A DNA stretch of 64,000 nt from contig CAUJLY010000006.1 of assembly GCA_963281155.1 (NCBI GenBank), positions 6,882,001 through 6,946,000 on the forward strand, read 5' to 3'. The stretch comes from Rhabditophanes sp. KR3021 (taxonomy: Eukaryota; Nematoda; Chromadorea; Rhabditida; Alloionematidae). A model generated the notes under the pieces. The model made no database searches. It was given only the letters and a program-made list of their open reading frames with translations, and had not been told where the DNA came from. Position numbers and translations under genes: made by a program. Positions 39,401-51,703 of this stretch are shown one piece after another (the stretch's first letter is position 1; each line of letters starts with the position of its first letter).

Positions 39401-42400
39401 GCGGAGTTTGAATGTGCGAATTACCTGCAATTAATACAATAAAGTATGGCTTAAAGAAAACGTACAAAGTGAGCATAAGTTTTTGTTTCTAGGGTTTCTA
39501 CTTGAATGTGGCCATACTTGGCAGTTCCAATAGGCCAATATTGCAAACACATAACCCGCATAAAATCAAATACTTTTGTTAGCATGACAATACAATTTGA
39601 ACCTAATTCCCAAACCAATCTCCAGAATTCAACGATTGCAGGTTTTGTTTTTACTGCCTGTGTTACGACATACGCTTTTTCATGAATCCAACTCTAGAAT
39701 TGAATAATAAATGCAATTATTCGCAATGCCATAAACTTACATCAATATAACTAGCATTACAATAATGGGAATTTTCATCATGAGGAAGTGTCTTAAGGAC
39801 GACTCTGTTATAATCATAAGGTAAAACATCTGGATATGGGTTGCGGTCAGATGGCATTGTACTTGCTACTTCTGTTTTGCATTTATCTGCTTTTAATGAT
39901 CTCTTCACCATCTAAAAAGCAATTAATACATTTTATATTTTTATACATACTAAGTATTCGCCTTTGAATAAAATATTTTTTTTGCGCCTTTCTGTAACAT
40001 ACGCCACAAACTTGGACTCTTCAATTGGTTCTGTAGGCGCCAAATGCATGGCCTTTTCCTCTTGAACTGAAATCATAGTAAAAATGAAGTTAATTATACA
40101 AAATTGTAACATATATAAGCAATTTTCTAACCATGGTCATAAACTTTTATTGCTTTTATAAACCATATGAATAACACATAGCTTTACTATGTTTATTGAA
40201 ATATGAATATTTGTAGGCAATTAATATTAAACCATCATGTTACGGTTTAAATACATTTTTAGAGTGTTTTTAATTAAATTGTTCCGACCTACAACCACAT
40301 TTATCTGCTTATCCCAAATTAGCAACATATACTCTTGATTTATGAACCCGTTAAATGAAAAATAGGACTAAACAAATACATACCGATTTCGACTTTTCGT
40401 TTCATGTGGTTAAAAGTCAAGCTTTTCCATCTTTTGATTTTGCGCCGATTTTTCTTCTTATTAACATTTGTCAAGTCACCCGTACTATTTGATGCTCGCG
40501 CAGGATGCACGATATCTTCCCCATTTTGATCTTTCATATTATTATCATTGCTTTTGAAAGCACTAAAAATTAAACTAATTTCAGAAATACTTTTTCTTTT
40601 AAAGTCAGAAATAGCTTTCGGTACATGTAAACTAAACATTGAACCAAACCTCGAATCTCGCCTTAATGAACCAGACCTTGAGAAGGCTGGTGATTCTGAA
40701 GTGGATGATTGTATAGATACAGGAGATCCTCTTAAATCATGATGCGAAGATGAGGTTGGGACTTCAAGGTGGCAATTTGAAGAAGCCGGCGATACAGGCA
40801 ATTCTAAGGAAGAAGCTCCCTTCCTATATCTGTATGAGGATCTCTTATTTTTAATTTTAGGCAATGGCGATATAGAATCATCGTCATGTTCTTCCACAGG
40901 CCTAGTATCATCTACAGTTACATGAAGCATGGTAGAAAAAATTAAAAGCGTATGCAATATTTGTTTAATTGTTTCTATTTTCTTTTCAGGTCACAAATAT
41001 AATAATAGAATAAAATTATTGTTGAGGATGGAGATACTAGGATTGAAATTTCAACTATGGCCATTAGAATTGAAAACCAAAACGTGCCAAGAAAAAAATG
41101 TGGACACTTGAGCAGGATGCAAGCATAGCACGAAATATAAATATATACCTTTTCAATAGTTATAGGGAAGTTAAATATTAAAGGTAGTAGTGTGTATGTT
41201 TGTTTTGGAAAAAGTACTTTTGTAACTGCAATAAAGGTCAGAAATATATATTAATACCTGCTTATGGTGTGTCGTTTTTAGGAATACAAATTGGAAAATG
41301 AATGCCAATTTTAAACATATAAATTAGTGGGCTTCCTTTTTAAAAAAGCAATAATTACACTTTTTTGTGGCCATTGTTATGTACTTTGTTACATCAAAAT
41401 ATTTAATTAAAAATAGTTCTTAACAATCAATTGCATTATCCTTAGGCAAGCTTTTATGGGTAAAAGTAGTATATTATTTAGTAGGAGGTCGAAGTATGTT
41501 GATATGCTGATGGTTAGGCTATTTAATGAGTATATTTAAAGAGCAGTAATATTAATAATAATTGGAAACTTTTTTGACTATCATATTTTTAAAGTAATCT
41601 CATTTGATGTAAACTCTTATAATATTCTAATTGGAGAATGTTATTGCTAAAGAGCAAAAAAAGAATCCTATTCTAATTAATAAAGTGCCAATGGTATGTG
41701 TTTTTGTTTTTTTGATCAATAGAATAAAATGCGTTATAATAGTATTTAGTAAAATGTAATGATATCTTTTCTGGTATATAAATTAATGAGGATCAACCCA
41801 ATACTTAAAAATAATAATGAAAGGATTAACCTTGCTTCGATAGTTAAAAACATACACAACAACACAAAACGTGTTGCTTCCAGGCTAATATAAAACGTTT
41901 TGATTGTTGATGTGAGGCCAAAGGAGCTCATTAAATCAATATGATCAAATAGATTTATCTATATACACATATTTTTATTTATCTGGATAAATATATGATT
42001 TAAGCTTCTGTGAGTATGCCGTTGATATAAATGATACTCGAATAAATATATACATTCGTATGTTATTAATCTATGATAATATAAATGAATGTTCTAATGA
42101 AGAGTAACAGTAATTGTTAGTCAGTAGTAGAGCCTCAATCAACTTTTACAAACAACTTGATTTGTCGACTGTCGTTCGAATTTTGGTGGTGCCGTATCAC
42201 TTGTTAATTACTAGTTAAGCGAGTGAGTTTTTACATCAAAACCATCTTAATTCCATCTCAGCAAGTTAATATATTAGTTTGTCTCAATCAAACAAAATAT
42301 AAAAATAAATAAACATAGATTATGGTGAATGTAACCTGTGTATACAAGTGGCACCGACTATGAAAAAAGAATCTGAAGCTTGGAAGATTAGTATGTTCCG

Positions 42401-44254
42401 GGTCAATCATAGTATGTACACAAATACATAACTATATATATTTGTCCTTATTGTCCCCCGCACATAAACAAAAAATCAAATAGCTATTTATAATAATTAA
42501 ATAGCTATTTATAATAATTAAATAGCGGGGTATCTAAATTTAAAATTGTTTATTTTAAAAGAAACTATCAGGTTCAAGAAAAAGTGACGCATTATTTGTG
42601 AAATATAATTATAATAAATCATTCTAATATCTATTCACAAAATTCTAATTTAAAGAAGAGTGTTTGTCTTTTGATTACGTACGTAGGTTTGAATATAATT
42701 ATCTACTGAAAATACGTTGTGTGTGATTATCACTTTTAAAGAAGAAAGAATAATAAAAATCAGTTTGATTTTAAATAACAGGCACTGGAAATAAGATGTG
42801 ACGTTACCAAGATGTATCATTTTCTTTAATTTCGATTGCCAGACTATGTTTTTAAGTGAATGGAAGTTTTGTGCATATTTATAAATAAGTATATAGGAAA
42901 TTAAAGTGATCATACTATTTGCTTCAACAAACATCCATTTGAGGTCACTTTAAATATGTTTCTAATAACTGGTATATGTTTATTAAAAAGTGCCAATTTA
43001 TATTTCACTTTCATCATATCTGCGGCTGATTAAAGTTGTTTAATGACACCATAAGTTAACTTTTTTTATTGAACAAAAAACCTGTTATGTCATCAGCTTT
43101 TTCGTAATAATTAAAGTAATGTCATTAGATTAAAGGAAGTGGTCTCTACAACCAATTCGAATGGATGTATTGGAACATGTGGAAGAGCAAGTCGGCGATA
43201 TGTTCTCAAATTATCAAAAAATGAATAACATAGCTTCCAGGTTTCAGTATGCCATTATCAAAATATACCAGCTCTGATTATATTTAATTCAAAAAATAAG
43301 TATAGATTTAGTGCTTAAAAATAAACTGACTTTGATGTGTTTTAACATTAAAAATAATATGCTTAATAGTCTTTTAAATTGTATATTTAATGCATTTTTT
43401 AAAGAAGAAATATTACATTGTTTTTTAGACTTCAAACTTATTAAATTTGTTTTAAAGAAATCATTAATACTCCACTTTAATTAGGTGGCATTATTTATGT
43501 AGGGTGTCGTTTTGTAACAGAAAGTAATATCTGAATTGGTATTAAACCATAACTTTTTTAGCTTTCACCTGTCGCAATTAAATCAATCATTTTAATTTTG
43601 CTATCAAATTAAGTTCCATTTTTAGAGCAATTTTAATATATCTACTACATTATAATACAACAACAAACACGCATACACGAATGGATACAGATACATAGAT
43701 TAGGACTTACCATCATTCAAAAAACTGTTAATAGATTTATAGGTTGGAAAACAAAAAAGATTAGTTATTGAATTTCGAATTGGGGACCGAATTTTGGATG
43801 GAATTTCATGTACAGCCAAATTTCGTAAAGATTTATCTCTAGTGGAGGCAGATTTTGTTAGAAAAGAAATGTTTGTAATGATAGGTGATAGGCTCGAATC
43901 ATTTAAGCTTCCATGAACATTGCTTATATTACTCAATGATTTGGATGTTGATGGTTTACTTGTAATAATCAATTTTTTAGGTGTGTTAGCCTTTTTTTCA
44001 ACAGAGGATGGCCTCTTTTCAGAATCAATGTTTTCTGACATGGTTAGAGCTGTAGGTTGCTGACGAAGACTAGACGTCTTTTTATAGATTTCATCCATAG
44101 TAACGGATTTCGATGGTACATGATATGTAGCTTTTTCATTCCTCAATGAAATATTTTTTTCCTTATTGACGCATGATGGAAAAAAGTTAAGTGAATCGGA
44201 AGGCTTTACTTTACGTTTCTTGACTAAGCCATCATCATTTTCAGATGAATCCAT
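33495..44254 (-). CDS. Tandem-domain protein tyrosine phosphatase with long disordered N-terminus
   Basis: Ten exons, all phase-consistent, give 1019 residues: 43711-44254, 40384-40911, 39951-40066, 39741-39911, 39466-39693, 39231-39424, 36747-37018, 35165-35613, 33745-34098, 33495-33698. Residues 1-390 are Ser/Lys-rich and look disordered, without signal peptide or membrane helix. Domain D1 (about 397-685) has YPDVLPYDYNRV, YCNASYID and the signature HCSNGGGRSG with nucleophile Cys593 and Arg599; the general-acid loop reads WELDSFP (558-564) where WPDxGxP is usual. Domain D2 (about 690-945) has DYTYINAVEVDGY, YIVTEWP, WPI in the acid loop and SHNGYSRCG in place of HCxxGxxRxG, so its cysteine is missing. 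The order resembles receptor-type D1-D2 phosphatases but no ectodomain is seen. Introns host three other elements. Possible extra 5' exons lie at 47376-47802. Confidence 0.85.
34268..34965 (-). CDS. Small nested gene in a phosphatase intron, unknown function
   Basis: Inside the 35164-34099 intron of the phosphatase, on the same strand, there is a 131-codon frame from ATG at 34965. It can splice with GAG|GTGATT at 34573 to an exon at 34268-34357, giving 160 residues; both exons are multiples of three and end at TGA. The protein is basic and polar: LPLKKKIIKRPSVKDYIKQH near the N-terminus, an Asn/Ser-rich middle, and a C-terminal segment RGYSDVAKLLNVSRANANGD. No domain is recognised and there is no signal peptide. 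The alternative is no splicing, ending VII at 34561. If its second exon were included in the phosphatase it would truncate D2, so an alternative-isoform role is also possible. Confidence 0.4.
35729..36710 (+). pseudogene. Intronless zinc-finger relic in a phosphatase intron, antisense
   Basis: A nearly continuous coding stretch on the plus strand lies in the intron between phosphatase exons 36747-37018 and 35165-35613, but the frame changes about three times (near 36130, 36345 and 36515). The first segment reads acidic text then FACDECDYVFNSKKDLKEH; after the first shift comes ICCRWCRRVLSNFGGLSTHY followed by QERGCKQL, a Cx2C..L..H..C finger; later segments read NVKGNRVLSKKQQRMKEI and KCTFEEVYMLSPSNAKLIGH. 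There are no introns. The broken frame argues for a dead processed copy or transposon-derived gene. Its finger resembles the relic at 1720-2013. I do not recognise the parent family. Confidence 0.55.
38212..39089 (+). CDS. Secreted cysteine-rich protein, CPG4-like, nested in a phosphatase intron
   Basis: Two coding exons (38212-38407 and 38476-39089) splice in phase to about 269 residues. They lie in the 2.2 kb intron that interrupts the phosphatase catalytic signature, on the opposite strand. The mature part has at least 14 cysteines in a spaced pattern: KKCQEKCNE, MYCKLDGDHDTCLRDCGF, YNLPCYV, SCGTSHCGPY, HRCRTLLCDLNC, KRCGF and ARIFCPNF. This resembles the chondroitin proteoglycan 4 type domain found in nematode secreted proteins; the match is by pattern only. 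The start is uncertain: ATG at 38212 gives a short hydrophobic lead (MFYILFLA), while ATG at 38144 gives a better signal peptide but needs a frame change to join. Likely extracellular. Confidence 0.65.
42481..42526 (+). repeat. Two-copy 21 bp direct repeat
   Basis: The unit TAGCTATTTATAATAATTAAA occurs twice in tandem (42481-42501, 42502-42522) followed by TAGC, inside a large phosphatase intron. Confidence 0.85.
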
Positions 44255-47200
44255 GGTGGATTGTTTCAAATAAAGAAAGATATACAATTGTCCTATGAAT
44301 TTGTTGGATCACCATCAAAAATGACTAAATAATATTGGATCTGATTAAATATCTTTTCGAAGGACGCAAAAAATAAAGGTTCCACTAAGTATTATACAAG
44401 ATTGTTTATATTTGTGTTTCTAAGCGAATATGATGCAAACTAGATTGATATTGAGTCACTATTATAATTAAATACATCAAAATTTTGATGTGAAAAAGTA
44501 AATAATACCATCTAAAATTATTTCACTCCATTTCGAGGTTGCAAAAAGTAAATAGAGTTATTGTTTGACAAAATAAAGCAATTTTTAAAAACAACCCATT
44601 ATTAAAAAGGAAGCGCCTTTAGAACGAGTCAAGAGTTTTTACCATCATTTTAAAGAGGTTCTTTTAAGATAAAAGTTTTCTTTTAATATGTTAGCTTTTT
44701 CAAAGGATAGTTAAATGGCAAGAGACAATATATAATACTGAATATAAATTATGATGACGTAGATTGTTTCCATAAAAGAAATATAAGTGGAAATCTTATT
44801 AACAGGCCAACAAAAATAATTAAAGTTAAGAGGAAGTAACTAATAGGTCGAATTCTTAATTTGTAATTAGAATGTATTATTTGTTTATAAAATAATTAAT
44901 TATGAGTAAAAATTTTTAACTTAAACTAATTGGATGCCAAGGAAAAAGACATTTTCATGTGTGGGGACATTTGCACGACGAAGGTCAGTTTCCTAAACCA
45001 AAATTGATATCAAACGCTAAATGAAAGTTAAGTGGTTTGGTAATGACATACACATGTTTTTAAGATGGAGTGTTTAGAATAATATCCATACTTTTGAGGA
45101 TGATGATGTGTATATATTTAGAACTCGAACATTGGCATGGTAAAAAAGATGCAAAGCTTTTGGTTATCATTAACTATTATGTATATATAGTGAAAGGGAA
45201 ACATTTAAAAGAAATAAATGTAAACATTTTGATACCTCTACTTTTTTGTTTGATTTTGTTAACAAAGATAACTTCAAAAATGTAAATTGTTAAAAAATAT
45301 GGGTGGCGTGATAGTGTCGTAGTTTAATTTTACTCACACCAAGTAAAGTTTTTGTCTGAAGATTCGTGAAATACGAATATTTAAATAAATCACATATGAA
45401 TAATACTCTCTATAAATATTTTTTAAACCATGTCATCTTTAAAGTAAATGTCAGAGTTTATATGTAAAAAAGTTATGTAGATATAGATAGTCTACAAAAT
45501 TAGAATCACATAAATGTATGCACAATATATTAGGTGACGCGATATGTTTTGAGAAATTTAGTGTGAAATATGGTAAATGTAACTGAACAACCATAAAAAG
45601 ATTTTCTCGTGGGATTTTAGGGAAGTGGTTGGAGATGGTGACGGTTTGAGTTTTTGGATTTTTTGAATTTATACACCCAAGTACAAAGATCCATATCAAT
45701 GTTTTGGGTTGGTTATTTATGATTATATGCATTTGACTTTTTGTGCCACATCAAACTCAGACATTCCCTATTAAAATCTATAAGAACTAAAAAAAGAAAC
45801 AAACAAAAAGTTTGGTAAAAATTAAAGTAATGGAATGATACTCATGTTTTGTTTCCTACTTTCGATGATGAAGAAGACTTCAGATAGTAAATTAACTACT
45901 TTGGAAGTAAAGTAAAAAAGACAATAAGGTTTATTCTGGCACGGCTGTCTCAATTAGAAGTGACGCTGTTTTGTCTAGAATAAGATCTGGAAATGTATAG
46001 GAGAATATTGTGACCATTGAAAGTGTCATTAGATGTTTGCTAATTTTAATGATAAGTTGAAGAACTAGCCTCCATTTGATTGCACTAAACATTCATTAGC
46101 TTCAGTTCATACAATTAGTAAAAAATGACTTTATGCCAATTTTTAACAATTAATCTTTTAAAGTAAATGATGAAACAATGTCAAAGTTAAATATATTGTG
46201 ATAATTTCTTGAGACTAATGCAAAACTACTTACATCTTAGGAGACTTAAATGCATTAGTAAATGTGTTGCTTAAAAGTTTGTACCATTAATTTTTGTCCC
46301 AAGCAAATTAATGGTTCCAAAATTACATCAATGTTGTGTTACTAAAAAAGTTACACCATTACCTATTCAGGGGAAATATAAATATTGTGATACCTGATGC
46401 TTTAGCAACAACAATAAATAACATACATTATTAATAATTCAATTGAATCTATGGCAATTCAAAATCTAATTTACCCACTTTTTGTGGGCCAATAATAAAT
46501 GCCCAGGAAGTCGAGAAAGGGGTGGCAGGGATGTTTTGATATTTGAATGAATGAACATAATAATGTTCAACATGAGTTTATTTAAAATTTGGTAACAAGT
46601 ACAATTAAATCACAAATAAGATATATTGATGAGAAAAATAGAAGTGAATGCATTTCCTTGCCACATAAATTTTAGAATAATTGTACTTTTAATTTCTGTG
46701 GAGTTGGGATTCAAGAGATAAAGGATATGATATATCAAAAAAAATTTGTTATATGCTTTGATGGTGAAATAAACTTGGAAATTGGTATGTTTCAAGAAAC
46801 AAAGTGCAAAAATGTGTATGCGTTAATGGTATAATTTAAATTATAACTTATCGCTAGAACAATCTTTCTCTCTTCAAAATCTTGTCAAGTCCATTAGGCG
46901 GAAGATTTTAACTAGAAAGTTTTTGTTTTGTTGTTTCTTCTTTTATCATCATAACATTTTAAGGATTGTAAGTATAAATTTGCTGCCCGAATTGGTGTAT
47001 AGCTCAACACAATACCCTATATATTCAATTGTTATAATTTTATGTATAAAGCTCTTGGTGACAAAAGAAACGCATTCAATACTTTTCCTACATCCAGGAG
47101 ATATCACTAGTCAAATGAACAAAACTTGGTGTCTATGTTATTCTGAAGTTATGTGTAATAAAAAAAGGTTTATAGCTCAAATTATTTGTATTAAAATAAT

Positions 47201-47375
47201 TTTTTCAAATAAACAGTTGAATTTTTGTGGATGTTTTAATCAGTATACCCCTTGACTAATAGATCTTCACCATTATGTACAGTTTTTAATATGTTTAAAA
47301 AACAAATTTGCCTGGTAATTATTCATATTATTTAATTCATAAATTAAGAAGATATTTTATTGCTTTTAAACTTAC

Positions 47376-47802
47376 TGGCCTGCTTTTTTTGTCTTTTTTT
47401 TAGAGCGGCTTCTTCTTTTTCTCTATAAAATAGAAGAAATGTATTAATAGGAGTAAAACAATCAAAAACATTTGTTTTGATTAAATGTTAATTACCTTCT
47501 AGCTGCCATACCATATAACATCTCTCTCAGTCCAGGACCGCGATCCTTTTGACTTTTTCGTTTTGGTTTTGCATCAAGTGCTTCCATTGAATTGGGATTA
47601 TTCCAAGCTTCAGAATTAACTGCATTCGCATGGAGGGAAGTTGAACGATTTTTGCGTCTTACCGCAGGATTGATATTAGTTCGGTCATTCTAAATGAATA
47701 AGTTATGATATGAAATTTAGAACCATAAATTACTTCTCCAGTTGAAACCCTAAAACTGGGTCGTTGCATAAAATTATCAGGATTCGGTTCTTGGAGATTC
47801 AT
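47376..47802 (-). CDS. Three coding exons of a basic protein, possibly 5' exons of the tyrosine phosphatase gene
   Basis: Exons 47734-47802, 47496-47689 and 47376-47422 splice in phase and start with ATG (MNLQEPNPDNFMQRPSFRV). The product is polar and basic, with KPKRKSQKDRGPGLREMLYG and a charged helix REKEEAALKKRQKKQA. The last exon ends in phase 1 at a GTAAGT donor and has no stop codon, so more exons must follow downstream on the minus strand. The next same-strand coding exon starts around 44292-44254; an acceptor (CATAG) at 44293 is in the matching phase and would extend the phosphatase by 116 residues to about 1135. That join is inference. Otherwise this is a separate small gene whose 3' part I could not find. 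Confidence 0.5.
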
Positions 47803-50800
47803 TGTGTTAAATAATGAATATGGCACTAATATAACTTTACTTATAAAATATGATCTAAAATAGTTGATAAGTTGGAAAATAAGCTTCAAAATAAATCTTC
47901 AGCATAAAAATCAGACGTAGTAGTTATTGTGTCAACGCTTGCTATCAAAATAGCATTGCTTTCGATTTGATGAGTCGACTTTTTCATTAAAACACTTCAA
48001 TTTCATTGAACAAACACAGGAATGTTGGGACAGAGCGTAACAGTTCTCTCGCACAATCAAATCGAGTTTTTGGCGGAGAAGAAGAGTTGTTAGTAATATG
48101 TATGTTAGCTGATTAAGAAGCTATATTATTTGTGGTGTTGACTCGGTTTTTTGTAATATCTGATGTGGTGTGGCGACAACATGGATACATAGATATTAAA
48201 CAGAGCAGATGACTGTTAACAAAAATCTACGGGGTATCTTATTAACTGTAAAGTAAAATAGTAATCGCTAATTTGTACTGCTCACACAAATTAAAAACAG
48301 ATAACCTATCACAATGATGATATAGTATAGCTTATTTTGATTTGGAGCGTAGGTGAAGTCGTTAAGTTGAAAAGTGCAAAAAGAAACAGACACTTTTGCG
48401 CATCAATAGAAGTTAGATCCGATGAGTAACTCTTCCATTAACAAGAACGCAGTTACGTGGGAACAAAGGTTGAAAACATATTACAAATAGATATCTTCTA
48501 GCATTTAATAAGTTGTTTTTCCTTATTGATATTTAATATTTATAATGTCAAGCATTAATCCATCTAGTACATTTGTGACATTTATCTCTTTCATTAATCA
48601 AATTTGCAGTGTAAATCAATCATGTAAATCTCAACTAATTAGCAAAAAATCAAATAAAAGCGGCAATTACCGGTCTCTTTTGAACTATGCATTTAAATTG
48701 CAAGACAAAAAGTAATTTTAATGCAATTTATTACGACAAAACATATGTATGCATATCATTTAATCTAATTAGAAAATATAAATTAAAAATTATACCTAAT
48801 ATTTATTAGTTGCTATTCCTACATAAACAATGTATTAATGATAATCCTAATGGGTAATTGGGTATTAAAATGTTTATAACTGCAAAATTATATTGTCAAA
48901 TGTGGCTTCCAAAATAACCATAAAATATATATGCACATATTTATATTGTAATTGTTTTTATTACTCAAATAAATAACCGTTTTTGTGTATATGTAAGTTA
49001 AATTGTTTTTTGATAAAGATATGATACTGTAAAGGATGTGTTAATCAATTTAGCAAAAAATATAAATTAAAAGCATAAAGATTAATTGTTTTGAGTATAT
49101 GATGATCAGTATGAATATGTTTTAAAAAAGTGTGATGTAATTGGTGTTTAGAGCAGAGGTGGTAAGTAAATATTTTTTGGCACAAGGCAAACATTAACAA
49201 CTTAATTTCAAACAGTAATTCAATATATCCTTTATTAAATGCCATAGAAGAAATATAAATACTTTCTAAAGTTTGTAAACTAATTCAAATGTCAACATAA
49301 GTAACACATATTTAAAAAATCAAAAATTAGTATAAAATATGACAAGTCTCCATATTGCGAAATCAAATATATTTCAAACATTCTATCAAAACAAAAGGTT
49401 AGTTGCTAATATTTTGGTGATATTATTATATGCGGTTACTGGTAGATAAAATTACACATTTAATAATACTCTTGTTATTATCTTTACATTTCTCCAAAAT
49501 ATACTTCAAAATAAGATTTACCTTTTTATTTATATATTAATGCGTTTAATTGTTTGCAAGTATAAAAAGTGCAGAAAAAAGTGATATCAATTTCAAAGTT
49601 GTGAAAGTATACTATATAATGTCTTCATAATGTTTGTTAATTTGCAAATGCGAATTATGAGTGGAGGGAAATTTTGTCAAATTAATATAAACCAATATCT
49701 AATTACGCAATATTTAGAATGCATTTTTTCCAGTTAATAAGAAACTTTAATTTGATGATATTAATCAACAAAAACATTTAACAGCTCATCAATCATTATT
49801 TAATTTTTTTTGATAAAACACTATGGCACACATTTTTTATTCAAATAGGCTAACGGTGAAAATAATTTAATTTTACAATTTATCTCTGAGGGGGTGATGA
49901 AATGATGTAAGTCTATACTTTTTTAATATGTATAAGTTGAAGTATATTTTAGTTGATTGCAATCATTTTATATCCAGTTACTTTTTACTTTCGGAAAGAC
50001 CTTTTAAGATTGTACACTGTTATTGAAAAGAAATAAATTAAAAGCTATGGAAAACATCCAGACTTCGAGAAATGCAAACAATTAAATCTGAAATTCACAA
50101 CTTTGATAACTTTTATTAGGCTTATAACAACAGGAGATGATTTAATATAATACTTTAATATAATATTGCGATAATAGACTATTAGTACACTAGTATTAAA
50201 AGTTTTAACTAATATTGCACTAGATAAGAACGTGTCCATCGGTGACAAAATGTGTGTTAATAAAAAATGATACGTAGCCTGCCTATATTAACTACGTAAT
50301 ATCTTGCAATTTATTATATAGTTAAAACACAAAATCAAAATAAGTGACAAAAAATTTAAAACAACAAATCTTTAATAGTTTAAACAACCTTCTTATTAAA
50401 TGTTTTAAAACAAATCGAATGAAATTTAATTCTTGTAAAAGTAGCAGCTAAATTCGCTCCAACAATTACCCAAGGATATAATATATCAATCTCTGATAAA
50501 AGATGCAAAAAATTGTTACGTCACTTAGATCGAAGAGATCATCTTATTATCAAACTCATTGTTTGTGTTCAAAATATGTAAGTATCGAGTATATGCTTTT
50601 TGCAAAAACAGCAAAAAAGCTTTGATCAAAAGAAAATAGGTAAAAGTGTTTATTTGTTGTATTGTACTTATTTTGAGACTGATTTTGAATAATATTTTAA
50701 TATGAATAAATTGCTTCATACATAAGCTTCCATGTTATGGAGTTTTTCTTTAGTGAAAAATGCAATTTATTATGATTTCTTGTAAGGTAAGACGATTCCT

Positions 50801-51703
50801 TATAGCCGAATGAAATTTGATTTTTTAATAATCGGTTTGTAATAAATTGTGGTTTGAATTGAGTTAAAGTTGTGTATTGATAAGATAGTGATCTCAATGT
50901 TTGAATTAAAAAATTCTTTTTGTTCATGTTTTATGCAAAAACGTTTTCTGGTCAATTTTAAGCGGCCCATTTTTTCACTCGAACAAAGTATATGTACAAA
51001 TAAATATAGTTGGCATTGCGTAAAATAAAATACACGCTTCTATCATTTATAAAGAAGTCTCTTAAAAGAGTATCGATGCAATGTATTTGACTTTTTGCCG
51101 CAAGTTATTAACTACTTGACACACAATTTCAAAAAATGTCCCTGTTCTTGTCCATATCACTTAGGAAATAGCTATAGCAAATATGATGAATTATTGTGAT
51201 CATTACTAAATCGAGTTATTATCGCACGGAACAAAATATCTACACAAAGTGCATGATAAGAATATGATAATATTGATACCTTAAGCTTTACCACTTCATT
51301 TTTAATTCACAATATTTAATTTGAATAAATGGCAGAAAAATAGGTTCTTTGTAGTATTAACGTCATACTTTTAATTTATTCGATTTCAAACCTACAAATG
51401 AATATATTAGTTTGCTATATAAAGATTGTTCAGCTAGAAACATTTTGAGGACAAAATTTTACCATTATTTGACATCTTGGAATCCTATTGTTTGATTTAA
51501 TAGTTTTATAGTTAAATCTTATTTGTTAATTCAAACACTTCTTTATAGCACGTACAATTTATATCGCTTTAATGACATTATACCTTACTTCACTGATCAC
51601 TTTTGTCAATTACTCTTATTTATAGAGGTATTTTTGATAAAAATCATCATTTATTCAAAAATTGTATGTGTTTTATGCTTATAACTTTCAATTTATTTTA
51701 GAG
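47803..51703. other. Long gene-free stretch
   Basis: About 3.9 kb of AT-rich DNA upstream of the P-glycoprotein and of the 47.4-47.8 kb exons. The open frames here (for example 49045-49245, 50525-50719 and 50697-50927 on the minus strand) are short and have compositions expected by chance. No RNA gene was recognised. Confidence 0.4.

Noticed and set aside
40548..41111. Plus-strand frames 40548-40742 and 40929-41111
   Set aside because: The first is a shadow of phosphatase exon 2; the second lies in an intron and lacks coding character.
41746..41931. Minus-strand hydrophobic frame in a phosphatase intron, considered as a missing transmembrane exon
   Set aside because: I found no splice donor in suitable phase to connect it to the next exon at 40911, so it cannot be used to supply a membrane anchor.
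45451..45732. 93-codon minus-strand frame
   Set aside because: Open by chance in AT-rich DNA; Asn/Ile/Phe/His-rich without any motif or acceptor in phase with neighbouring exons.
46450..46570. Minus-strand block starting MLNIIMFIHSNIKTSLPP with a donor-like end (GTAAAT)
   Set aside because: Only about 35 codons, no partner exon in matching phase and no homology; too weak to call.
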